The notes beneath the pieces were generated by a model. That model saw only the letters and a program-made list of their open reading frames with translations. It had not been told where the DNA came from and did no database searches. A program made the translations under genes and the position numbers. Of a DNA stretch of 64,000 bases, positions 33,992-43,353 are shown piece by piece; position 1 is the first letter of the stretch, and every line of letters begins with the position of its first letter. Source of the stretch: Streptosporangium lutulentum (GTDB taxonomy: Bacteria; Actinomycetota; Actinomycetes; Streptosporangiales; Streptosporangiaceae); the NCBI RefSeq assembly GCF_030811455.1, contig NZ_JAUSQU010000001.1, positions 2,914,001-2,978,000 on the forward strand. Direction: 5' to 3'.

Positions 33992-34603
33992 TCAGGAGAC
34001 TCCTGGCCAGAAAAGCATCGCCTGGTCGACGATCTCGTCGAGCTCGGCGCGGCCGAGGCCGTTGGCGGCGTGTACGGGGATACCGAACGCCAGCGCCATG
34101 ACGTAACGGGCCAGCCGCCTCGGGTCCGCGTCGCCCGGCAGGTCGCCCTCCTCGACGGCACGACCGAACCGCTGCTCGAGCCGCCCGACGGCATCGTTGC
34201 GAAACTGGACGAGCGCGTCGTGCACCGGACGGTTCTCGTCACACGCCGGCAGCGCGGCCTGGATGGTCAGGCACCCCGCGAAGCCCTCGGGAAGGGTCGA
34301 CGTGCGGACCGATCCGCGCAGCAGCGCCTCGGCCGCCGCCCGCGCGGTCGGTTGCGCCAAGGCATCCTCGAAGTAACCGGCCGGGCCGTCCGTGTACCGC
34401 TGCAGAACCTTACGGAACAATTGTTCCTTGTTGCCGAAGGCCGCGTACATGCTGGTCTTGGTAATTCCCATGGCGGCGGTCAGACCGGTGAGACTGGAGC
34501 CCTCGTACCCCTGCTCCCAGAACACCCGCATGGCGCGCTCGAGCGCCTCCTCGATGTCGAAACCCCGGGGCCGGCCCATCACTGTGCTTCGGGAACCACT
34601 CAT
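33992..34603 (-). CDS. TetR-family transcriptional regulator
   Basis: A 203-residue regulator from ATG 34603 (GTG at 34606 possible). The helix-turn-helix spans residues about 10-55: IEEALERAMRVFWEQGYEGS, then LTAAMGITKTSMYAAFGNKE. This YxxFGNKE form is typical of the AcrR/TetR branch near redox and efflux genes. The upstream 25-bp palindrome at 34620 is probably its operator. The divergent gene it would control is now only a hydrolase fragment. Confidence 0.9.
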   Translation of the reverse strand: MSGSRSTVMGRPRGFDIEEALERAMRVFWEQGYEGSSLTGLTAAMGITKTSMYAAFGNKEQLFRKVLQRYTDGPAGYFEDALAQPTARAAAEALLRGSVRTSTLPEGFAGCLTIQAALPACDENRPVHDALVQFRNDAVGRLEQRFGRAVEEGDLPGDADPRRLARYVMALAFGIPVHAANGLGRAELDEIVDQAMLFWPGVS

Positions 34604-34619
34604 CACACGAGTTTACCAA

Positions 34620-34644
34620 TCGGTACAGAACTATTCAGTACCGA
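34620..34644. promoter_or_regulatory. Palindromic operator upstream of TetR gene
   Basis: TCGGTACAGAAC, T, ATTCAGTACCGA: the outer 7 bases of each arm match perfectly and the inner bases mostly. It lies 17 bases upstream of the TetR start, fitting autoregulation. Confidence 0.7.
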
Positions 34645-34650
34645 CCAGTC

Positions 34651-34815
34651 CTATATGTGACTCCGGTCGGCGAATGCCGTCAGCAGCCTGACGAACCAGG
34701 CGGGATCGGCCAGATGGGGGTAGTGCGTAGTCGCGGGAGCGATTTCCACGACCGCGCCGGGGATACGCTCGCTCAGCCAGGCCGGGTCCAGTTGCCCGTA
34801 CATCTGGGCGAAGGC
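34651..34815 (-). pseudogene. Alpha/beta hydrolase C-terminal fragment
   Basis: The minus strand encodes AQMYGQLDPAWLSERIPGAV, then VEIAPATTHYPHLADPAWFV and RLLTAFADRSH, the terminal part of an alpha/beta hydrolase including the catalytic-His loop (THYPHL). The rest of the gene is replaced at about 34815 by a LuxR-type fragment on the other strand. Confidence 0.65.
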
Positions 34816-34837
34816 CGCCGTGAGAAGTCCTCGTAGC

Positions 34838-35274
34838 CTGGGCCTCGCACAGCCCTCGGAGCCGAACTCGCCGAGCGGATGGAGCGCTACTTCTCCCGGC
34901 AGCGCACCGCGCCCGCCGGCTCGCCCTTCCCGCAGCTCTCCGCGCGCGAGCACGAGGTGCTCGATCTGGTCGCCACCGGACTCACGAACGCGCAGATCGC
35001 CGCCCGTCTCGTGCTGAGCGACAAGACCGTGCGGAACAACGTCTCCGCCATCCTCGTCAAGCTCGGCGTGAACTCCCGCGCCGCGGCGATCGCCCGTGCC
35101 AGGGAACCGACGAGTCCTGAGGCGGCCGGTGCTCGAGGATGCGCCTTCCCGCCAGGGCTTTTCGTCGGGATGAGTTCCTCTGAGGGAACCACCGACAACT
35201 CCTCTGAGGACCACCGGCGTGCCCGGGCGGCCTGTGAGCACCCGGTCTGCCGGTGGGATCACAGCAGCAGTTGA
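34838..35274 (+). pseudogene. LuxR-type helix-turn-helix fragment
   Basis: The plus strand encodes [20 protein letters not shown], then [20 protein letters not shown] and [20 protein letters not shown], the linker and LuxR DNA-binding domain of a response regulator. The N-terminal receiver is absent and no start precedes it. Residues after about 100 are low-complexity and not LuxR-like. Confidence 0.7.
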
Positions 35275-35921
35275 CTGAGCGGGTACACGAAGTACCGCAG
35301 TGAGTACGCCTCCCACACCGCGCCGACGATGAGCAGCGCGAGTGCCGGCAGCGCCAGCAGGCCGATCCGCTGCAGGCCTCGGACATAGCCCTGGCGTCGG
35401 TTCTTCGCGCCGACGGTGCGGGGGAACAGCCAGTGCCTGCCCAGGAGGTACGCACCGAGCAGAAGAAGCACGTACGCCTGGAACTCGATGACGAGGGTCA
35501 GCGAGTGAGGAATGAGCGCCACCCATCCCTGGGGGGATGCCGGAACGAGCGTGATGCCGGTCTCGACCGACCAGTAGCCGAAGAACGCGAGCCCCGCGAA
35601 GGGCACGATGAGTGACGGAAGCACGATGGTCAGCGCGCTGAGCCGGAAGAGGTTGACTCCGAGGATCGTGAGCGCGAACAGCGGCGGGGTGTTCACCAGC
35701 CAGCGCACCAGCTCGCCGGTGCCGTCCTCCTCCAGGGACGCAGACCGTGCCGCGCTGAGGTCGGGGAAGACGAGTCCGATCACGAACCCGATGATGGCGA
35801 GGCCGTAGGCGGCCGCGTTGACGACGAGATAGGCGCGCATGTTCTCGCGGATCACCCGGAAGGGTCGTCGCCAGAACGGTACGTGTGCGGGGTTCTCGAT
35901 AGGGGCCGACTGGGATGTCAT
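35259..35921 (-). CDS. SpoIIM-family membrane protein
   Basis: A 220-residue integral membrane protein from ATG 35921. It has about five TM segments ([80 protein letters not shown]). The [12 protein letters not shown] segment is characteristic of stage-II-sporulation-protein-M-like (DUF95) proteins. Function outside sporulation is unclear. Its C-terminus overlaps the end of the LuxR fragment on the other strand. Confidence 0.75.
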   Translation of the reverse strand: MTSQSAPIENPAHVPFWRRPFRVIRENMRAYLVVNAAAYGLAIIGFVIGLVFPDLSAARSASLEEDGTGELVRWLVNTPPLFALTILGVNLFRLSALTIVLPSLIVPFAGLAFFGYWSVETGITLVPASPQGWVALIPHSLTLVIEFQAYVLLLLGAYLLGRHWLFPRTVGAKNRRQGYVRGLQRIGLLALPALALLIVGAVWEAYSLRYFVYPLSQLLL

Positions 35922-36032
35922 GCCCCCATCGCATCCCACCGTCCGCCACGCGTGCAGTGGCGGGGTGTCACCGGACGATGTGACACCACGTCACTACCCC
36001 GGGCAGGCGACGGACGCGATCGTGGAGGGACT

Positions 36033-36278
36033 ATGAAGACCCTCGACCTGGTGCTCACCGCGGTCATCCTCCTGTCCGCGACCGTCTTCCTCGCCTACAT
36101 CGGGCTGTACTACTTCGACTTCGGCCTCTTCACGACGCTTCCTGAGAGCATCACGGGGTTCTTCACCCACAATGGGGCCCTACAACATGTAGCGCTCGGC
36201 CTCCTCGTCGCGGCGCTGATCGCGAAGCCCTTCGTCGGCCGCGCGATCAAGCGACGGGAAGCCGGGAAGCGGATCTGA
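36033..36278 (+). CDS. Small membrane protein
   Basis: An 81-residue protein with two hydrophobic segments (LDLVLTAVILLSATVFLAYI and LQHVALGLLVAALIAKPFVG) and a basic C-terminus. ATG at 36033 is preceded by GTGGAGGGA, a strong ribosome site. No family is recognised. It is divergent from the SpoIIM-like gene. Confidence 0.6.
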   Translation: MKTLDLVLTAVILLSATVFLAYIGLYYFDFGLFTTLPESITGFFTHNGALQHVALGLLVAALIAKPFVGRAIKRREAGKRI

Positions 36279-36480
36279 CCATCGACGACCACGCGCAGGA
36301 CGATGCCCCGACCGATACACGGATACGTCGGGTGGTGATGGTCACCGCCGTCGCCGCGATCGCGCCGCTGAGCCGGGGTTGAGGAACAGCAGTACAGCCA
36401 TTGTCGGTGAGATTGATCTTGGCGGGTGCGAGTGCCACCACGAGTGACATAACCAGACCAGAGGGGCGCATGCGAGCTGG

Positions 36481-36713
36481 TCAGGACGTACGGGGCTGGC
36501 TCTCGATCGCTTGCTGGCGTGCAGCGCGCAGTTCTTGGAGGTCGGGGATGTGGTTGTAGAGGGTGCCGACGCCGACGCCGAGCAGTTTGGCGATCGAGGT
36601 GATGGAGTGCTCGGGGTTGGGCAGCAGATCGCGGGCCGCGCGGAGCAGCACGCCCGGCGGAACGGCGCCCGCCAGGCCGCCTTCGAAGACGTAGAGACGG
36701 ATTCTCATCCGCC
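36481..36713 (-). pseudogene. Serine recombinase (resolvase) C-terminal remnant
   Basis: The frame encodes ARDLLPNPEHSITSIAKLLG, then VGVGTLYNHIPDLQELRAAR, which matches the C-terminal helix-turn-helix of Hin/resolvase-type serine recombinases. The catalytic domain is absent, so it is a relic of a transposon or integrative element. Confidence 0.6.
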
Positions 36714-36797
36714 GCGATGAGTTTCGACCCCACCGCCGGTATGTACTCACGAGCTCGCCGGGGTACTCCGGGCGAACCGATCACAAGGGAGAATCCA

Positions 36798-37211
36798 ATG
36801 TCGAACAGTCGTGCGGCAGACGAGGCCGCCATCCAGGCCGTACTGGTTGACTCCTACAAGGCGTGGGAGGCTGGCGACGCCGACGGCATGGTCGCCAACT
36901 ACACCGCGGACGCGACCGCCATCATGACCGGCTCGTTCCGCGACAGCCGTGACGTGGTCCGTCAGAACATGGCCCTGGCCTTCGAAGGGCCGCTCAAGGG
37001 CAGCTCGACCTACAACAAGCGGCTCAGCATCCGCTTCGTCGGCAGGGACGGCGCGATCGTCATCAGCGAATCCGCCATCCTGTTCCCCGGCGAGACCGAG
37101 GTCCCAGACGACGTGCGTAAGGTGAACGCGACGTGGGTCTTCGAGAAGCGGGACGGCCAGTGGCTGATTGCCGCCTATCACAACAGCCCGGTGCTGGCGC
37201 CTGCGCAGTGA
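36798..37211 (+). CDS. SnoaL/DUF4440-like (SgcJ/EcaC) protein
   Basis: A 137-residue NTF2-fold protein: AIQAVLVDSYKAWEAGDADG, then MVANYTADATAIMTGSFRDS, then ATWVFEKRDGQWLIAAYHNS. The GDADGMVANYTADA and DGQWLIAAYHNS blocks are diagnostic of the SgcJ/EcaC group. ATG 36798 is preceded by AAGGGAG. Role unknown; members act as ketosteroid-isomerase-like enzymes or binding proteins. It lies upstream of a sigma factor that itself carries an NTF2-like domain. Confidence 0.85.
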   Translation: MSNSRAADEAAIQAVLVDSYKAWEAGDADGMVANYTADATAIMTGSFRDSRDVVRQNMALAFEGPLKGSSTYNKRLSIRFVGRDGAIVISESAILFPGETEVPDDVRKVNATWVFEKRDGQWLIAAYHNSPVLAPAQ

Positions 37212-37615
37212 GCCCTTCCCTGTAACCAGCAGTGACATGTGCAGGGCCATGACGAATATCGGACCGAAAGCCCTGCATCGCTCTGAGCTGTAAGAACTTC
37301 ACTCCCCGAGGGCCAGATGCCCTCGCATGGGCGCCTCGGACCTTGCACCACAGCAACCCGGACGACCCAGGAGACGCATCCGAACGAAAAGGCACGCCAA
37401 GGACCTTGTTCCCGCCCCCTTGGCGTGACTTTTCGTACCGACGCCCCTCCCTACGAGCGGCGTTCAGGAACCACACTGTTTATCCAACATCTGGGATGTA
37501 TACCATGGCCAGGCCGTTGATGACCGCGCGGGGTGATCTATCCGCCCATAGCGGATGCTCACTGCAGTCGCCAGATATGGTGGCTGCGGCGGCAGTGGAG
37601 ATGGAGCGTGGCGTG
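37212..37615. other. Intergenic region upstream of sigma factor
   Basis: About 400 bp without a convincing gene. It contains an AGGGCC-rich region and a short dyad CTTGGCGTGACTTTTCGT near 37418. The sigma promoter should lie here. Confidence 0.4.
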
Positions 37616-38602
37616 ATGACGGGGAAGGAAGGCTTCGATCGTCGGATCGAGCCGTTCCGGACGGAGCTGACGGCGTACTGCTACCGGATGCTCGGCTCGG
37701 CTCACGAGGCCGAGGACTTGGTCCAGGACACGTACCTGAGGGCGTGGCGGGCGCGGGAGCAGTACGACGATACCCGCAGCTCACTGCGCACCTGGCTCTA
37801 CCGGATCGCAACCAACGTCTGCCTGACCGCCCTGGAGGTCCATGGTCGCCGACCGCTGCCGTCAGGGCTGGTGGCCGCGTCGGATCCGCTTGGGCCGCTC
37901 GTCCAGGGAGAGCACGCCGCCTGGCTCCAACCCTTGCCGGACTCGCTGCTGGAGGCGGGCGATCCGGCTGGGGCCGTGATCGACCGCAGCAGCCTGCGCT
38001 TGGCGTTCGCCGCCGCCCTGCAGCACCTGTCGGCGCGTCAGCGCGGTGCGCTGATCCTGCGTGACGTGCTCAGCTTCTCCGCGTCCGAAACGGCGGAAAT
38101 CCTCGGCACCACCGTCGTGTCGGTGAACAGTTCCCTGCAGCGGGCCCGTACCCGCGTCAAGGAGGTCGGGGTCCGGCAGGAACGGGTCAGCGAACCGTCC
38201 GCGGCCGAGCAGCGCGCCTGGGTCGAACGCTACATGAAGGCATTCGAACTGGCCGACGTCGAGGGCCTCAAGCGGCTGCTCACCGAGGACGTGATCATGG
38301 AGATGCCGCCGATGCTCAACTGGTTCTCCGGCCGCAGCAACTACGGCCTGTTCATGGAATGGGTCTTCGGGGCGGCTGGGAAGGACTGGCTCCTCAAGGA
38401 GGTCGCGGCCAACGGCGGCCAGCCCGGATTCGCCGCCTACCAGCACGTCGGCGACGGATACGACCTGCACACGCTCCAGATCTTCACCGTCACCGACGAG
38501 GGCATCACCCGGAACTCGGTCTTCCAGGACCTCAACATCTACGCGACTTTCGGCCTGGCGGCCAAGCTCGACGACCAGGGACGTGCCATCGCTGAGGCCT
38601 AG
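37616..38602 (+). CDS. ECF sigma factor with SnoaL-like C-terminal domain
   Basis: A 328-residue protein. Start 37616 has GGAG 9 bases upstream. Region 2: FRTELTAYCYRMLGSAHEAE, DLVQDTYLRAWRAREQYDD and RTWLYRIATNVCLTALE. Region 4: LQHLSARQRGALILRDVLSF, SASETAEILGTTVVSVNSSL. After residue about 190 comes an NTF2/SnoaL-like domain (ERYMKAFELADVEGLKRLLT, EDVIMEMPPMLNWFSGR), as in the SigJ/ECF41-like group, where that domain controls sigma activity in place of a classical anti-sigma factor. Confidence 0.9.
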   Translation: MTGKEGFDRRIEPFRTELTAYCYRMLGSAHEAEDLVQDTYLRAWRAREQYDDTRSSLRTWLYRIATNVCLTALEVHGRRPLPSGLVAASDPLGPLVQGEHAAWLQPLPDSLLEAGDPAGAVIDRSSLRLAFAAALQHLSARQRGALILRDVLSFSASETAEILGTTVVSVNSSLQRARTRVKEVGVRQERVSEPSAAEQRAWVERYMKAFELADVEGLKRLLTEDVIMEMPPMLNWFSGRSNYGLFMEWVFGAAGKDWLLKEVAANGGQPGFAAYQHVGDGYDLHTLQIFTVTDEGITRNSVFQDLNIYATFGLAAKLDDQGRAIAEA

Positions 38603-39007
38603 CGCGGCGACCGTTCGCTTTCGAGTGTCATGCCGTTGGGGCTGGTCGGCCCCAGCCGTGTCCGCGTTCGCTCCAGATGCGGGCGCGTTCGTGGCGTTGG
38701 GCGCCCATACGTCGCGTTGAGCGTCGTCGGGCCGACCTGAGCGGGAGCCGGCCCGCACCGGCCCGGGAGCGACCGGAGCACAGCCGAGCCGGATTCTCCG
38801 CCATTCGTGGTCGACGTGGTCGCGACGTGACCGATCACCCGGCGCGACCACGTCGCCAGACCTCCCGGGGAAGGAGCCGAAGCGGTTCCGGTGGCGGAGC
38901 TTTCGAACACTCACTGCGTTGGTAGGCCGTCGGTCGCGGTGGTGGCGATCCGGGTCAGGGGACGGCGGGCTAACGGAAGGACCGGGCGAAGAAGCCCGCT
39001 CGGCGGT
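38603..39007. other. No recognised gene
   Basis: About 400 bp between convergent genes. Short frames on both strands have no family motifs. Confidence 0.4.
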
Positions 39008-39877
39008 TCAGGGTGATCGGGTGGACGAGGACCGGGAGAAGGCTCGATAACGCCACAGATAGCGGGGCACCTGCCAGAGGGCGACGGGCCGTGGCCACTC
39101 GCCGGCGCGGAGCCACGCCTCGGAGCCACCGTCGACGACGATGACGCTGCCACACAGGAACGCGGCCGCGGGCGAGAGCATCATCATCACCCAGTCGGCG
39201 AGGTGTCCGGGGTCACCCACTCCACCGACCGGGATGGGGAATGCGCGGAACGCTCTGGCCGCGGCCGGGTTCGCGAGCTCCTCGTTGAGCAAGGGGGTCC
39301 GCACCGGTCCTGGGGCGAGCACGTTGAGCCGAATCCCGGCACCGGCCCACGCTGGAGTCACGGCCGCCCGGCGTGCCCAGTCGGTCACCGCGATCTTCGA
39401 CGCCGCGTAGGCGATGTTCGGGGCGACCGGCCCGAACAGTCGCAGCGTCCGCACCGCTCGATCGATCTCACCGGCGCGCAGGGCGCGGATCACCCGCCGG
39501 GGCACTCCAGGGGTGACGCTCGCCGAATTGCTGCCGAACACCACGGCCCGGGCATCGCCGCTCGCCGAAAGCGCCGGCCGCAGGGCGGTCAGCAGCTCGA
39601 CCGTGCCCAGCTGGTTGATCTGCGCGATCTTCCGTGGGCGGTCGGGACCGGGTGAGGGGCCGATCCCGGCGGCGAGGACCGCGCCGTCGAGTACTCCGCC
39701 GGACCGCTCGAGCACTCCGGCGGCCGCTGCCGAGCGGCCTTCCGGTGTCCCGAGGTCGGCGAGGATGTCGGCGTCGTGCAGATCCACCTCGATCACGGAG
39801 TGTCCGGCGGCACGGAGTCGCCCGGTCACCGCGGCGCCGATCCCCGATGCCGATCCCGTCACTGCGTAACTGCTCAC
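39008..39877 (-). CDS. Short-chain dehydrogenase/reductase
   Basis: A 289-residue SDR with GTG start at 39877. The glycine motif AVTGSASGIGAAVTGRLRAA binds NAD(P); AVVFGSNSASVTPGV carries the catalytic Ser; NIAYAASKIAVTDWARRAAV has YxxxK; GIRLNVLAPGPVRTPLL follows. The C-terminus ends with about 30 extra basic and aromatic residues (LWQVPRYLWRYRAFSR). It resembles 3-alpha-hydroxysteroid dehydrogenase-type SDRs. It is the last gene of the decayed cluster behind MerR-type promoter C. Confidence 0.9.
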   Translation of the reverse strand: MSSYAVTGSASGIGAAVTGRLRAAGHSVIEVDLHDADILADLGTPEGRSAAAAGVLERSGGVLDGAVLAAGIGPSPGPDRPRKIAQINQLGTVELLTALRPALSASGDARAVVFGSNSASVTPGVPRRVIRALRAGEIDRAVRTLRLFGPVAPNIAYAASKIAVTDWARRAAVTPAWAGAGIRLNVLAPGPVRTPLLNEELANPAAARAFRAFPIPVGGVGDPGHLADWVMMMLSPAAAFLCGSVIVVDGGSEAWLRAGEWPRPVALWQVPRYLWRYRAFSRSSSTRSP

Positions 39878-39959
39878 TCGAATCCCCGTCCCTGCTGAAC
39901 TTGTCGATGCGCCGTGTCGAGGCGTTGGGTGATTCTCGGCGGCGGATCCGGAATCAGGC

Positions 39960-40092
39960 TGGATGTCATCCTTGGACAATCGTCGCGAGACCGACCCGAT
40001 GTTGACGATGGTTGCGGTGACGGTGCGCGCGACCGCTTCGGCGGCTCCGGCTCCCCAGTTACCTTGCTCGAGCTCCTTGGCACGGGTTGTCT
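39960..40092 (-). pseudogene. GPP34-family C-terminal fragment
   Basis: The minus strand encodes RAKELEQGNWGAGAAEAVAR, then TVTATIVNIGSV. This matches the end of the intact GPP34 protein at 47605-48363 (RAEELKKGNWGAGAAAAAVA, TVTATIVNNVII). Only this end of a second GPP34 gene remains, fused to SDR sequence on both sides. Confidence 0.8.
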
Positions 40093-40941
40093 CCTCCGTA
40101 AGTGATCTGGTTGCGCGCCCGAGCAACCAGCTCAATCCGCCCGGTTGTCCTCCGGACACCGGCAAGCTCGCTCCATTGACAAAGCCCGCACCCTCGCCCG
40201 CGAGCCAGGCCACAGCCGAGCCGACGTCTTGAGGGTGGCCGACCCTTCCGAGTGGGGATCTCCGCGAGCATTGCAGCCAGCGCGCTCTTCGTCGCTGCCG
40301 ACGCTGTGCGCCTGAGCTCTGCCTCGCCCAGGTCGGAGGAGATGTATCCGGGTGCGACGGCGTTGGTGCGGATGCCTTTCGAGCCGAACGCGTGCGCAAG
40401 CAGGCGGGGCCGGCCCGACGATGGCATGCTTGGCCAAGACGTAGCCCCGCATCCGCCGAATGCGGCAAGGCCCAGGGTCGACGCGACCTCGATCATCCCC
40501 GGCAAGACTGCACGAGCCATACGGACCTGACCGACGACGTTGACCTACCAGGAGATGGCGAGGTCCCTGTCGGAGAGTTCCAGGAACGGCCCGATGCCGG
40601 TTCCTGCTTTGTTGATCAGAACGTCCACGGTTTCGAGTTCGTCGCGAACTCGCTCGAGGACCTTCGCGGCAGCCTCGCGTCTGTGACATCGAGGCCGAGC
40701 GCAAGAGACCGCCGACCACCCTCACGGACGAGCTGGGCGGACTCTTCGAGTTCCGCAAGGCCATCACCGAGCCCCTCGACCTCGAGGTCGGTGCGCGCCA
40801 CGCCAACGTCGGTGACCACGACGTCCGCGCCGGCATCGGCGAGGGCCCAGTGCGATCCGCGCCTGATCCCTCGGGGGCGTCCAGCCCGCGCCACCAAGGT
40901 GATATGTCCTTTGAGGGCGACTTCGGAGTTCAGTGACATCG
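40093..40941 (-). pseudogene. Short-chain dehydrogenase with stop and frameshifts
   Basis: SDR landmarks are scattered across frames: a degraded glycine region (KGHITLVARAGRPRGIRRGS where TGAGRPRGIGRG is expected), ADAGADVVVTDV, then VDVLINKAGTGIGPFLELSD, an in-frame TAG (40545-40547) before VNVVGQVRMARAVLPGMIE, KGIRTNAVAPGYISSDLGEA, and GFVNGASLPVSGGQPGG at the end. It was the first gene behind promoter C. Confidence 0.8.
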
Positions 40942-41086
40942 TGTGCGTCCATTCTTGCTAAGGGGTGCCGAGGCCATGGCTGAGAACGCGCAAGGAAGGA
41001 GCGCAGTGCGGTGTTGACCTCGACCGGGTGCTGTTCGCAGTCCCGACGGTGATGTATCCGATCTGCGACATGGTGTTCTTGGCCTT

Positions 41087-41117
41087 ATGTCACACTGTGT
41101 TCCCACCACGCGGTCAA
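41087..41117 (-). promoter_or_regulatory. MerR-type promoter C
   Basis: On the minus strand: TTGACC, a 19-base spacer GCGTGGTGGGAACACAGTG, then TGACAT. The right dyad arm (AACACAGT) is kept; the left arm is weaker. It points into the broken SDR gene at 40093-40941 and lies just past the 3' end of the MerR gene. Confidence 0.6.
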
Positions 41118-41285
41118 GCCGAGAGTTCCAAGACCAGGCATTGATTCTGTACCGGGCGGCTGGCGACGGGAGCGCCGCATCCGGGACGTGTTCGCTCCCT
41201 CTTCCTTGGGTTCGTCGTGAGCGCTGGGCGACGCACGGTGCGGACCGCTGCAGGAGTAGCCCAAGTCAGTTGTCGTCTAGGTCGT

Positions 41286-42023
41286 TCACCTCGTGTGGGC
41301 GCGCAACGGCTCGTCTGCGGCAACACCGGCGCGGTGAAGCACCTCGCGTTGGGCGGGGTTGTATAGCTCGATCAGCGCTTCGGTGAGCGTTTGCCGGGTG
41401 ACATGCTCGCTGTTGCACAGGTGTCTGGCCGGATCGCTGAGCCAGGGGCGGTCGGCGGAGCGCCAGTTCACCTGTTCGCTTGCGATTTGCTCCGCGATGC
41501 GCTGTCGCGTGGCGTCGTCCGCGTCGGGCGCCAGCGCGTTGAACTCCTCGCTGACGGCGCCGGGCTCCGCGGCCACCATGATCAGCAGTTCCGATATCGC
41601 ATCCTGGTCGTAGAGGCGTGTGCAGATGTGAAGGAGCGAGCGGTCGGCCTCGGAGAGTCGCGACGCGATGGGCTCGAACCCCTGGGGCGTGTCGACGGGC
41701 GCGCTGTCACGCAGGATCGCCGCGATGTCGGATCGGGCTCGCCGGAGGCGTTCGATGTCCGCCCGCAACTCCGCATCGAGGCCTCGCAGCGCATCCGTTG
41801 GGTCGGCGCCGTCCCCGCAGACCGCAGCGACCTGCGAGAGCGGTACGCCCAGCTCGGCAAGCCGCCGTACTCGCAGCAGGCAGACCAGATGGCGTACCTG
41901 GTATCGCTTGTACCCGTTGTATCTGCGCTGGGGCTCATCGAGCAGTCCGAGCGCATGGTAGTGCCGCACAGTGTTCACCGTCGTGCCCGCCAGGTCCGCA
42001 AGCTCACGCGTGCTCCACGTCAC
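41286..42023 (-). CDS. MerR-family transcriptional regulator
   Basis: A 245-residue regulator, GTG at 42023 with GGAGAGGAGAGACC upstream. N-terminal MerR winged helix: WSTRELADLAGTTVNTVRHY, then LLDEPQRRYNGYKRYQVRHL and RLAELGVPLSQVAAVCGDG. A coiled-coil dimer helix (LDAELRADIERLRRARSDIA) leads to a C-terminal effector domain with WLSDPARHLCNSEHVTRQTL. Same subfamily as the gene at 51529 and the stub at 33718. It probably acts at the 19-base-spacer promoters, first of all promoter C downstream. Confidence 0.9.
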   Translation of the reverse strand: MTWSTRELADLAGTTVNTVRHYHALGLLDEPQRRYNGYKRYQVRHLVCLLRVRRLAELGVPLSQVAAVCGDGADPTDALRGLDAELRADIERLRRARSDIAAILRDSAPVDTPQGFEPIASRLSEADRSLLHICTRLYDQDAISELLIMVAAEPGAVSEEFNALAPDADDATRQRIAEQIASEQVNWRSADRPWLSDPARHLCNSEHVTRQTLTEALIELYNPAQREVLHRAGVAADEPLRAHTR

Positions 42024-42349
42024 GGTCTCTCCTCTCCTCCTCGGGCGCGGAAGCCGAAGGGCGTGCCGTGCCAGAGCGCTCGCTGTTCGCGATGAGGAAG
42101 CACGAGATACTCCTTCGAGGTCTCTCGATCGTGTAGGGACGGTCGGCCTCCGGACGCGCCTGCGTCCGGTCTTTGCCGTGTTGTTACGCTCGCACCTGTG
42201 GCGGCACGTTCGCGTCGGTGGAAGGCCCTTATGTCTCCGCCAGTCGTCACCATGCCGCGAGGCGAACGGTTGCTGGCCGCGCGAACCCGACCAGCGATCG
42301 GACAATTGCTCAACACGCATGCGGATCGCTGTTCTGCGCGCACCCGCTC

Positions 42350-43110
42350 AGTGCTCTCTGGAGCAGCGGGTCGGATCTCTCGTGATTAACCCCGGAGGCC
42401 CTGGCGCTTCCGGCACGCTGATCGCGGCCGCCCTCAGCCCCAACCTGGCCGGCTCACCCCTGCTGGAGCGATTTGATCTGGTCGGGTGCGATCCGCGCGG
42501 AGTCGGCGCTTCGATGCCGGCTGTTCGATGCTTTTCTGATGCGGAGCGTGACGCCAGCGAGGCGAAGACTACTCTGTTGGGCACGTCGGGGCATGGACGA
42601 CGGAGGACACCGCGACCCTCGTCGAGAAGTGCGCGGAGGGGGCCGGCGGTGAGAAGGTCCTGGCGGCCGTGGGGATGCGGGATGTTGCCCGTGACATGGA
42701 TGTGCTGCGCGCCCCTCTTGGTGACGAGAAGCTGACCTTTCTCGGCGTGAGCTACGGCACGCGGCTGGGAGGCGTTTGTGCGGAGCAGTTCCCTGAGAAC
42801 GTCCGAGCGATGGTGTTCGACGGAGCACTCGACCCACGCGCGGACGCGACCGAGCAGCGCCTGGCCATCTACGTGGGATTCCAACGCTCTTTCAAGCAGA
42901 TGGCTGCCTTCTGCGACCGCGGGTCTGACGGGGTGTGGTCGACGCTTCTCGACGCCAACTTCGCGATCAACTGCATGGACGAGGAGCGTCGCTCGCCAGA
43001 GGAAGAGGCCGAGCTGCGTGCGAGGATCGCGGAGCTGAGCCCGTGGCCGGTCGGAGCAGAAGCCACCAGGCCCGCGTTCTCCCTCACGAGACGCCCTCCG
43101 CGGGGTGAGC
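42350..43110 (+). pseudogene. S33-type alpha/beta hydrolase, frameshifted and truncated
   Basis: In order: EQRVGSLVINPGGPGASGTL (oxyanion region), RFDLVGCDPRGVGASMPAVR, a frameshift near 42590, ARDMDVLRAPLGDEKLTFLG, VSYGTRLGGVCAEQFPENVR (nucleophile elbow SYGTRLG) and NCMDEERRSPEEEAELRARI. The region with the catalytic Asp and His is missing after about 43110, and no signal peptide remains. It lies next to the MerR gene at 41286. Confidence 0.85.
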
Positions 43111-43158
43111 CTCACGACGAGATACCGCCCGACCCGGGTCTGCAGAAAGGGAAGACTC

Positions 43159-43272
43159 ATGTCCGACACCCCCGGCGCCGGTTGGGACCGCCTCGGCACG
43201 CGACATCCGGCGAGCACGGAGGGCCGGGTCCGGCCGGAGCGCTTCGGGTCGGGACGACAGTGGGTCCTGTAA
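43159..43272 (+). CDS. Small open reading frame, 37 residues
   Basis: ATG 43159 with AGGGAAG about 5 bases upstream. The product (SDTPGAGWDRLGTRHPASTE followed by RVRPERFG) is hydrophilic and basic. No family is known to me. The good ribosome site and codon use make translation possible; it may instead be leader sequence of the LuxR gene. Confidence 0.35.
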   Translation: MSDTPGAGWDRLGTRHPASTEGRVRPERFGSGRQWVL

Positions 43273-43353
43273 GGGATAATTGCGTATGACGACTATCTAC
43301 TCCGGGACGGACGGGGGCGTCCGGACTGACGGGAGCGGAAACTGACGGATCTC

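Noticed and set aside
36481..36713. TetR-type helix-turn-helix
   Set aside because: The pattern SIAKLLGVGVGTLYNHIPDLQ with the following RAARQ fits the C-terminal helix-turn-helix of serine recombinases better.
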